Source of the DNA: Methylophilus sp.
GTDB taxonomy: Bacteria; Pseudomonadota; Gammaproteobacteria; Burkholderiales; Methylophilaceae
Direction of reading: 5' to 3'
DNA: 5,010 nt
Assembly (NCBI GenBank): GCA_027489475.1
Contig: JAIXZQ010000114.1
Coordinates: 1 to 5,010, forward strand
In this document: piece after piece, positions 1 through 5,010 of the stretch
How positions within the stretch are numbered: the first letter of the stretch is position 1
Layout: each line of letters begins with the position of its first letter
The notes under the pieces: model-generated
Databases searched by the model: none
The model's input: the letters and a program-made list of their open reading frames with translations, nothing else
What the model was told of the DNA's origin: nothing
Program-made: the position numbers and the translations under genes

Positions 1-488
1 GCGGGCAGATGGTGGTCGGTAATCAGTACGCGCCAGCCGCGCGCTTTGGCGGCAGCCACCCCGTCTATGCTGGCAATGCCGTTATCTACGGTAACAATCA
101 CGTCTGGGGCATAGTCCGCAGCCAAGGCGACGATTTCAGGCGTCAGGCCATACCCATACTCAAACCGATTAGGCACTAAAAAATCTACCCGCGCGCCCAT
201 CATGCGCAACCCACGCACCGCCACGGCTGTGGCGGTCGCGCCATCGGCATCATAATCGCCCACCACCAGAATCTTTTGTTGCTGCGCGATGGCTTCGACC
301 AGCGCCTGTGCCATCTCGACCGCACCGGTCAGGGCTTCGGGTTTGAGCAAGTCTGGCATCTCTTGCAAACCCCACTCCTCGGGCTGTACGCCGCGCGCGG
401 CGAGCAATTGCGCCAACAAAGGGGGCACGCCTTGGCGTTGCAGTTGCGCACAGGTATCGCCGTTAAATGACCGTTGTCTCAGTTGCAT
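1..488 (-). CDS. recJ: Single-stranded-DNA-specific 5'-3' exonuclease RecJ, N-terminal part (cut by window edge)
   Basis: RecJ is a cytoplasmic DHH-superfamily nuclease that degrades single-stranded DNA 5' to 3' in recombination (RecF pathway), mismatch repair and base excision repair. The first 162 codons are present; the rest lies beyond position 1. The translation shows the family's metal-binding motifs in order: VVGDYDADGATATA (motif I, DYDADG at residues 78-83), LVPNRFEYGYGLTPE (about 104-118), VTVDNGI (motif II, D135) and ITDHHLP (DHH at 158-160). Spacing and wording closely follow Escherichia coli RecJ as I remember it. The start is the ATG at 488, giving MQLRQRSFNG, a normal RecJ N-terminus. 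It begins 2 bases after the stop of the upstream RpfE-type gene, so the two are almost certainly co-transcribed and perhaps translationally coupled. No strong Shine-Dalgarno sequence is visible before the ATG, which fits coupling. The identification is firm; only the C-terminal two thirds cannot be checked. Confidence 0.96.
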   Translation of the reverse strand, partial: MQLRQRSFNGDTCAQLQRQGVPPLLAQLLAARGVQPEEWGLQEMPDLLKPEALTGAVEMAQALVEAIAQQQKILVVGDYDADGATATAVAVRGLRMMGARVDFLVPNRFEYGYGLTPEIVALAADYAPDVIVTVDNGIASIDGVAAAKARGWRVLITDHHLP

Positions 489-490
489 GG

Positions 491-1519
491 CTAGCGATGC
501 GTGGTCAGAGCGGCAGGGCCCGTCTGACGCTGGGCCAGCGCAGTTTCTAGTGTCTGCAAACAGTCTTCAGCTGTGCGTGGGCGTCGCCAGAATTGCCAGC
601 GCTGGCTAGGTTTCACACTGACGCGCACGCTGCATTCGGCAAACGGCAGCACCAGATCTAAGCGGGCCCAGGGTCTCGCTTGTATGGCCTCTGCGAGTGT
701 TTGCCATGGCAAGTCACTGCAACTGTCTGCGACCCATAGGCTAGGCGTCTGCCGGCGCTGACCTAGCCATGTAGCAAACTCTTGCGGCAGTGAGTGCGGG
801 TAGCCACTGGCTAACAGTCCGGCATAGACCTCGCCGCTGCCTGACAACAATGGCGACTGCTGTACATCCCCCCACATTGGCGCAGTTTGTGTGCTGGCAA
901 ACCAGAGACCATTGAGGTCTGCTGGCCAGGGGGGCTCACTGGGTTGACTGGCCAAGTTGTGTAACAACATCTGCATTTCGTTGCTCCACTGTCGAATCAC
1001 GGCGCCTTGCGGTCCGCTGGGTTGCCAATGGATAGCCTGTTGAAACAGGTGGTCTTGTGGCCAAGGCGACATGGCCTCTAAGGGGCGCTTGGGCCACACC
1101 CACCAAAAGCGCTGGCTAGGGTCGGGCTGTAGATCAAAGTCGTCGACGAAATGAGTGTGTAACTGCTGGCTGAGCTGGTTAAAAACGGGGATCGACAAAT
1201 TGAGGACGCTGTTTAAACTATAAGTATCGCGCCGCATGGCCAAATGCACAGGCAACAGGGCAAATGGCGTCGTCTGAGGACGCTGTGTGTTTGTGGAGGC
1301 AGGCAATCGCGCATGTAACAGCGTAGCCAAGGCGAGTCGTTGAGACGACTGCGGCGGCAGACGCAAGGCGCTAAACAATTGTTGTACAGGGGGCGATGGC
1401 AACAATTGCCAGTTTGCCAGCCGCAAGCGCGGACAAGCCTCCAGCAAGGCCGTCAACATCTCAGCAGGTTGAAGCGCCGCCTGTGACAGATAATCCGTGA
1501 TAAAAATTTGCGGTATCAT
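491..1519 (-). CDS. RpfE-type / COG4255-like protein, upstream partner of recJ
   Basis: A 342-residue soluble protein with no signal peptide or membrane helix. It resembles a poorly characterised proteobacterial family called 'regulatory protein, RpfE type', some members of which are loosely annotated as cofactor-independent phosphoglycerate mutase-like. Family-like patches are PVHLAMRRDTYSL (residues 90-102), WSNEMQMLLHN (178-188) and LNGLWF (202-207). Relatives usually continue the last patch with a glycine-rich WGGG; here it reads ASTQ, so this copy looks divergent. The Xanthomonas gene rpfE lies beside recJ in the rpf cluster, and the same pairing here supports the call. Biochemical function is unknown to me, and I see no mutase catalytic signature. 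The reading frame stays open up to 1606, but I prefer the ATG at 1519 (MIPQIFITDYL). The longer start would place the likely promoter inside the gene, and the residues before 1519 look unlike the family. An ATG at 1531 is a second option. The stop is TAG at 491-493, 2 bases before recJ. Confidence 0.78.
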   Translation of the reverse strand: MIPQIFITDYLSQAALQPAEMLTALLEACPRLRLANWQLLPSPPVQQLFSALRLPPQSSQRLALATLLHARLPASTNTQRPQTTPFALLPVHLAMRRDTYSLNSVLNLSIPVFNQLSQQLHTHFVDDFDLQPDPSQRFWWVWPKRPLEAMSPWPQDHLFQQAIHWQPSGPQGAVIRQWSNEMQMLLHNLASQPSEPPWPADLNGLWFASTQTAPMWGDVQQSPLLSGSGEVYAGLLASGYPHSLPQEFATWLGQRRQTPSLWVADSCSDLPWQTLAEAIQARPWARLDLVLPFAECSVRVSVKPSQRWQFWRRPRTAEDCLQTLETALAQRQTGPAALTTHR

Positions 1520-1542
1520 TTGAAAACACATACACTGAAGTG

Positions 1543-1572
1543 ATGATAAAGACTGACGATTGACCTTGTTAA
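1543..1572 (-). promoter_or_regulatory. Probable sigma70 promoter for the RpfE-type gene and recJ
   Basis: Read on the minus strand, a -35 hexamer TTAACA (1567-1572, 5 of 6 consensus bases) is followed by an 18-bp spacer and a -10 hexamer TATCAT (1543-1548, 5 of 6). Transcription would begin near 1536, leaving a leader of about 17 nt before the ATG at 1519. This short leader has no clear Shine-Dalgarno sequence. The placement argues against translation starting at 1606 and implies one transcript for both minus-strand genes. It is a pattern match only, without transcript data. Confidence 0.5.
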
Positions 1573-1777
1573 GCGCATCGGGCGATTGGCGCAACGCTGC
1601 GAGCAAACGATGGCAAACAGGGTGAACACCAAGTCAGCATTCAGATTTAGACACGCGGCGTTTGCACAACCACCATGGGACATAGACACATTTTCAGAGT
1701 ACACGAAATTCAGCGGCCTGTCATGAACGCCGCCACGCAACCGGTCGCTATTGCTTGGCAGATGGGGACTGCCCACC

Positions 1778-3877
1778 ATGCGCGTGTTTAACCAACTCAG
1801 TTTGCAGTCGCGCTTACTGCTGTTTGTCATTGCGCCAGTGTTTACCCTGGCCTGCGTATTGCAGCTGCTTTCGTTTAATCAGCAATTACAACGGGCGCAA
1901 GACAGCCTAACGCAACATGCGCATACGACTGCCCGCTTTCTGGCAGCCGTAGTCCATACGCCGGCCTCGTTGCAGAGTCCGGGGTATATGCAACGTGTGC
2001 TGAATGCCAGTCAACTGTCACGCGAGCCCTATCTTGCTGTCTTAATTACCAATCATCGTCAGCAGCCCTTGGCGCGATTGGGCCAGCCTTTCCAGATCCA
2101 AATAGACCAGCCCAACCGCATTGATGAAAACGTGCAACAACTCAGTGCGTCGTTGGTGATGGCCAATATCAGTAGCAGTGATACGCCTGCGAGCGTGCTG
2201 GGCCATGTTTACGTGCACATGCAACAAGACCAATTGGCGGAAAACCTGCGGCAAGAGTTTATGCAACATATCGCGCTGATTACGCTGATATTAATCATCT
2301 GTGCCGTACTAGTGAGTTGGATTAGCCGCTCGGTGAGTCAACCGCTCAGCGAAATGAGTGCCGCGCTCAAGCGCTTTGTCGTGGGCAAGCATCAGTTTGC
2401 GCCCAAACACACCCTGCCAGAAATCAAGTCCTTACAAACCACGATCAACCAGATTTCGAGGGATATGCAGCATGTCGAAGCCGATATGCGCACCCGCATT
2501 CAGGATGCACAAGCGCAATTACGCTATCAGGCCAGACACGATGCACTGACTGGGCTGGTCAACCGTCAAGAATTGGAAAGACGCTTGCAGCAGGCTTTGC
2601 AAGATGCCAAACAGCACCGCGCCAACCATGTGTTTTGCTACATGGATTTAGACCAGTTTCGTGTCATTAATGACACCTGCGGCCATTTGGCCGGGGACGA
2701 GATGTTGCGCCAAATCAGCATGATTCTTGGCCAGCGCATTCGTGCCGAAGACACTTTTGCACGGCTGGGCGGCGATGAGTTTGGGCTGCTATTGTGTTAT
2801 TGCCAAGTTGAAAAAGCCATTGAAATCGCCGCACAATTACGACAAATGGTGGAGAGCTTTCGCTTTATGCATGAGGGACGGCTGTTTCAAACTGGCATCA
2901 GTATCGGTGTGGTCGAAATCACGCCCGACCTCAAAGATGTCGGTGAAATTACACGTCATGCCGATGCCGCCTGCTATGTCGCAAAAGACAATGGCCGCAA
3001 CCAGATACACTTATTTCATGCACAAGATGATGTGCTGCTCAAACGCCATGTTGAAATGGAATGGGTATTGCGCATTAACGAGGCGATAGAGCACAACGAA
3101 TTTGTCCTCTATTGCCAGGGCATTTTTCCACTACAACAGCCGCATCTGCCACCGTTTTATGAAATCTTAATTCGCAAGCGTGACGAGCATGGTGGATTGA
3201 TTCCGCCGGCCGAATTTTTACCGTCTGCCGAGCGCTATCAACTGATGACCAAAATAGACCGCTGGGTCATCCAACATGCCTTTATGGCGCTGCAACCGCT
3301 GTTTAAAATGCATGCCACGGTCAGCCCATTTATTGTCAGCATCAACTTGTCAGGCATGTCACTGGGTGACCCGCAATTGCTGGCATATATCCAGCGCTGT
3401 TTTGAGATGTATGAAATTTCGCCTCAGCATGTGTGCTTTGAAGTGACCGAAACCTCTGCCATTATTAATATCGACCACACCATCACTTTAATCCGTGAGC
3501 TGCAAAAAATGGGGACGCGCTTTATGCTCGATGACTTTGGTAGCGGCATGTCATCGTTTAGTTATCTCAAGCATCTGCCCGTCAACTTCCTCAAGATGGA
3601 TGGCGCGTATGTGAAAGACATCACGCTCAACAAAGTTGATTTAGCCATGGCCAAAGCCATTCAAAGTGTCGCCGAGTCTATGGATATTCAAACCATCGCC
3701 GAGTTTGTTGAAGACGAGGCCACCTTAGACTGTTTGAAAGAGATGGGGGTGGCCTATGCACAAGGCTTCTATCTCAACCGTCCGCTTCCACTCAACGAAG
3801 CGTTGGCCAGACACGTAGGCACCATCAGCCAACGAAAAAAAAAAAAAAAAACGGTGCGCCAAGACCTCGCGGTATAA
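1778..3877 (+). CDS. Membrane-bound GGDEF-EAL c-di-GMP cyclase/phosphodiesterase with periplasmic sensor region
   Basis: A 699-residue inner-membrane enzyme predicted to make and/or degrade the second messenger c-di-GMP. The order is: TM helix 1 (about 12-33); periplasmic region (about 34-163), which I cannot assign to a named sensor family; TM helix 2 (about 165-184); HAMP-like linker and probable coiled coil (about 185-250); GGDEF domain (about 250-415); EAL domain (about 430-680). The GGDEF domain has DALTGLVNR (255-263), the metal-binding region around YMDLDQF (288-294) and an intact GGDEF (331-335). RAED (322-325) lies five residues upstream, as a product-inhibition I-site should. The EAL signature reads EILIR (462-466), keeping the ExLxR pattern. 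N523, E555 and E558 (FEVTE), DDFGSG (585-590), K606, E642 and Q662 all occupy expected catalytic positions, so both activities look possible. I chose the ATG at 1778 over an in-frame TTG at 1751: GGGG lies 10 bases upstream and MRVFNQLSLQSRLLL is a normal start for such proteins. The tail after the EAL domain holds five lysines encoded by an A17 run. Confidence 0.95.
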   Translation: MRVFNQLSLQSRLLLFVIAPVFTLACVLQLLSFNQQLQRAQDSLTQHAHTTARFLAAVVHTPASLQSPGYMQRVLNASQLSREPYLAVLITNHRQQPLARLGQPFQIQIDQPNRIDENVQQLSASLVMANISSSDTPASVLGHVYVHMQQDQLAENLRQEFMQHIALITLILIICAVLVSWISRSVSQPLSEMSAALKRFVVGKHQFAPKHTLPEIKSLQTTINQISRDMQHVEADMRTRIQDAQAQLRYQARHDALTGLVNRQELERRLQQALQDAKQHRANHVFCYMDLDQFRVINDTCGHLAGDEMLRQISMILGQRIRAEDTFARLGGDEFGLLLCYCQVEKAIEIAAQLRQMVESFRFMHEGRLFQTGISIGVVEITPDLKDVGEITRHADAACYVAKDNGRNQIHLFHAQDDVLLKRHVEMEWVLRINEAIEHNEFVLYCQGIFPLQQPHLPPFYEILIRKRDEHGGLIPPAEFLPSAERYQLMTKIDRWVIQHAFMALQPLFKMHATVSPFIVSINLSGMSLGDPQLLAYIQRCFEMYEISPQHVCFEVTETSAIINIDHTITLIRELQKMGTRFMLDDFGSGMSSFSYLKHLPVNFLKMDGAYVKDITLNKVDLAMAKAIQSVAESMDIQTIAEFVEDEATLDCLKEMGVAYAQGFYLNRPLPLNEALARHVGTISQRKKKKKTVRQDLAV
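3835..3851 (+). repeat. A17 mononucleotide run inside the c-di-GMP enzyme gene
   Basis: Seventeen consecutive A's lie in the coding sequence, 9 codons before the stop. They encode R-K-K-K-K-K-T in the tail after the EAL domain. Runs this long are prone to replication slippage and RNA polymerase slippage. Loss of one A would replace the last residues with a 28-residue tail ending at the TAA at 3936; gain of one would give a tail ending at the TAA at 3946. Both alternatives leave the GGDEF and EAL domains untouched. A homopolymer length error in the assembly is also possible. Confidence 0.95.
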
Positions 3878-3948
3878 ACTGTTTCTTATTCCCCTTTATC
3901 CCCTACTGCTTCAATCTTCGCATAGGCATAACTGTTAAATTAAGTTAA

Positions 3949-3974
3949 CATACTGTCTATGCATAGACAGTATG
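3949..3974. promoter_or_regulatory. Perfect 26-bp palindrome, candidate operator upstream of the Sel1 gene
   Basis: The 13-base arm CATACTGTCTATG is followed without a gap by its exact reverse complement CATAGACAGTATG. It lies in the 122-bp gap between the c-di-GMP gene and the Sel1 gene, 25 bases before the Sel1 ATG. A -35-like TTAACA (3945-3950) overlaps its left edge, but I see no convincing -10 at proper spacing. A further ATAGAC (3982-3987) repeats part of the arm 19 bases downstream. There is no T-tract, so it is not an ordinary terminator. A binding site for a dimeric regulator is the simplest reading; a cruciform or an mRNA hairpin in the Sel1 leader are alternatives. Confidence 0.55.
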
Positions 3975-3988
3975 CCGTCATATAGACG

Positions 3989-3998
3989 AGGGGGAGAG
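3989..3998 (+). promoter_or_regulatory. Purine-rich ribosome binding site for the Sel1 gene
   Basis: The stretch AGGGGGAGAG ends one base before the ATG at 4000, with the AGGGG core about 6 bases away. This favours starting at 4000 rather than at the second in-frame ATG at 4021, which has no such sequence before it. Confidence 0.7.
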
Positions 3999-3999
3999 C

Positions 4000-4767
4000 A
4001 TGTTGAGTAAAGCCATAATCATGCGAGGCCTGCTTTATCTTCTACTCGCGTTGCCTGTGACACTCTCGGCAGCGCCAGAGATGCAAGACAGGGCGCAGCA
4101 AACGCCACTGCAAATGGCACAGCTCTTTTATGGCCCGCATCCCAGTCAAACGCCTCCCCCCAGCGTTAATCAGACCTTACGCAGTGAGGAGTGCCGTGTC
4201 CAGCCCTCCAGATATTTGATTGAGGGGCCGTTGGTGGCCTGTATTATCAATGCAGCAGAAATTGGACAAGCCCCTGCACAAGCCCTACTCGCAGGCCTGT
4301 ATTATTTTGGCATGGGGGTTGCCCCCGACAAAACCAAAGCGTTTATTTGGAACAGCAAAGCCGCGGCACAAGGTTTGGCGATGGCTCAGTTTCATTTAGG
4401 CATCCAATACGCGCGTGGTGAGGGCGTGAAGCGCGATGACAGTCAAGCATTTATCTGGTTTAACAAAGCCGCGGCGCAAGGCTTGGTTGACGCGCAAACC
4501 AGTTTAGGCATCTTGTATGTGAAAGGCCGAGGGGTAGACCGCAACACAGAACAGGCTTATACCTTGTTCTCGCGTGCGGCAGCGGCGGGCGACGAAGTCG
4601 CACAATATAATCTCGGCATCATGCTACTTTTTGGCGAAGGGGTGAGCAAAAACTTCGATGAGGCCTATGCTTTATTTAGTCAATCATCAGCTCAGGGCAA
4701 CCTCAATGCGGACTATTATCTCAGCGTGATGTATGACATGGGCTACCGAAAAAAACAAACCCCATAA
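4000..4767 (+). CDS. Exported Sel1-repeat (TPR-like) protein
   Basis: A 255-residue protein predicted to be exported and to act as a protein-binding scaffold. The N-terminus has lysine 4 and arginine 9, then a hydrophobic stretch (LLYLLLALPVTLSAA, 11-25) with likely signal peptidase I cleavage near residues 24-25. A linker follows (about 26-92) with two cysteines, C65 and C81, that could form a periplasmic disulfide. Residues 93-236 are four consecutive Sel1-like repeats of exactly 36 residues (starts at 93, 129, 165 and 201). Each carries the family pattern AQxxLGxxYxxGxGVxxDxxxAxxWxxKAAAQG with variations, and a partial fifth repeat (237-249) ends the protein. Sel1 repeats are helix-turn-helix solenoids that mediate protein contacts, often in cell-envelope assemblies. 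The gene follows the c-di-GMP enzyme on the same strand after 122 bp and may have its own promoter, so a functional link is only suggested. No lipobox is seen. The specific partner is unknown. Confidence 0.9.
   Translation: MLSKAIIMRGLLYLLLALPVTLSAAPEMQDRAQQTPLQMAQLFYGPHPSQTPPPSVNQTLRSEECRVQPSRYLIEGPLVACIINAAEIGQAPAQALLAGLYYFGMGVAPDKTKAFIWNSKAAAQGLAMAQFHLGIQYARGEGVKRDDSQAFIWFNKAAAQGLVDAQTSLGILYVKGRGVDRNTEQAYTLFSRAAAAGDEVAQYNLGIMLLFGEGVSKNFDEAYALFSQSSAQGNLNADYYLSVMYDMGYRKKQTP
4276..4707 (+). repeat. Four tandem 108-bp units encoding the Sel1 repeats
   Basis: The Sel1 region is four in-phase 108-bp units with no insertions between them. Units 1 and 2 are still close at the DNA level: AAAGCCGCGGCACAAGG at 4357-4373 recurs at 4465-4481 with one mismatch, exactly 108 bp apart. 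Units 3 and 4 have diverged more. This suggests a relatively recent duplication of one unit, or selection on that segment. Confidence 0.8.
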
Positions 4768-4954
4768 CCGTCCTAACATATCCTGATACTGGCCGGCCTC
4801 CACGCTCGCACTGTCCCTACACGCGAGTCGGCATATTAACCACGGCGTATGCCTGTTACACGCTCAACTACATACACGCGACGATTGAAGATCGCTACTC
4901 AGTGCATATGAAGGTATTAGATAAGGTTGCTCATAAACAACAGCAGATGCGCGT
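4768..4954. other. Intergenic stretch after the Sel1 gene, no confident gene or terminator
   Basis: I find no convincing gene with a start codon and ribosome binding site here. Two weak inverted repeats are present. CTCGC (4805-4809) pairs with GCGAG (4823-4827), and GGCATA (4830-4835) pairs with TATGCC (4848-4853) across a 12-base loop. Neither is followed by a T-run, so neither is a standard intrinsic terminator. GGCCGGCC occurs near 4792-4801. One plus-strand frame stays open from 4737 to 4973 without an early start codon; it is discussed under findings. Confidence 0.5.
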
Positions 4955-5010
4955 TTACCCGTTAAGTGTGGCCTGATGTTGCTTAACCAAGGTTTCGAGC
5001 ACGCTGACGA
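4955..5010 (-). CDS. Possible C-terminal tail of a minus-strand gene entering from the right edge
   Basis: On the minus strand a frame open at the window edge reads VSVLETLVKQHQATLNG and stops at TAA (4957-4955). The 17 residues look like an amphipathic helix followed by a short tail, which is plausible for a protein end. They are too few to identify a family. If real, the gene converges on the Sel1 gene. A competing reading is a plus-strand start at the ATG at 4976 (MLLNQGFEHAD), so the call is tentative. Confidence 0.3.
   Translation of the reverse strand, partial: VSVLETLVKQHQATLNG

Noticed and set aside
289..609. Plus-strand frames at 276-470, 289-609 and 573-761
   Set aside because: They are antisense shadows of recJ and the RpfE-type gene, whose protein motifs are clear on the minus strand.
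1683..1710. Promoter for the c-di-GMP gene with TAGACA as -35 and GAAATT as -10
   Set aside because: The -10 matches only 3 of 6 bases with a 16-bp spacer; too weak to annotate.
1516..1830. 104-codon minus-strand frame
   Set aside because: It covers the divergent intergenic region and the start of the c-di-GMP gene antisense, has no family-like content, and overlaps the better supported RpfE-type start and promoter.
2042..3089. Frames at 2042-2269 (minus), 2358-2549 and 2727-3089 (plus)
   Set aside because: They lie wholly inside the GGDEF-EAL gene in other frames and show no domain signatures of their own.
3949..3974. LexA (SOS) box, because the palindrome contains CTGT...ACAG
   Set aside because: The proteobacterial LexA box needs 8 bases between CTGT and ACAG; here there are 10, so it does not fit.
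3949..3974. Intrinsic terminator for the c-di-GMP gene
   Set aside because: The stem is AT-balanced with no natural loop, and no T-run follows on the plus strand.
4830..4853. Hairpin GGCATA/TATGCC as the Sel1 terminator
   Set aside because: Only a 6-bp stem with a 12-base loop and no following T-run.

Overview
The window reads as an ordinary chromosomal segment of a beta- or gammaproteobacterium. My best guess is a betaproteobacterium, possibly a methylotroph of the Methylophilaceae. This rests on the recJ start sitting directly behind an RpfE-type gene, the moderate GC content, and the style of the membrane GGDEF-EAL protein. The taxonomic call is inference, not a measurement.

Layout. Positions 1-1519 are a minus-strand, tightly packed pair. 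An RpfE-type protein (491-1519) is followed after 2 bases by recJ, whose first 162 codons are present before the left edge cuts it. A good sigma70-like promoter for this pair lies at 1543-1572. A divergent intergenic stretch (about 1520-1777) separates the pair from a plus-strand c-di-GMP turnover enzyme (1778-3877). That enzyme has two membrane segments, a periplasmic sensor region, a HAMP-like linker, a GGDEF domain and an EAL domain, and both catalytic motif sets look intact. Near its 3' end is an uninterrupted run of 17 A's. Next come a 122-bp gap holding a perfect 26-bp palindrome, then a secreted Sel1-repeat protein (4000-4767) with four exactly phased 36-residue repeats. The last 240 bp hold no confident gene. 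A possible 17-codon tail of a minus-strand gene enters from the right edge.

How it fits together. recJ and the RpfE-type gene form a housekeeping operon. In Xanthomonas, recJ and rpfE sit together in the rpf cluster, which also contains c-di-GMP signalling genes. The membrane GGDEF-EAL enzyme probably senses something in the periplasm and sets local c-di-GMP. The exported Sel1 protein lies downstream on the same strand and could be a partner or a co-regulated scaffold, but nothing in the sequence proves it. The most unusual features are the A17 tract in the c-di-GMP gene (both alternative frames stay open and give longer tails), the palindrome, and an A7 tract just before the Sel1 stop that opens onto a 73-codon alternative frame.
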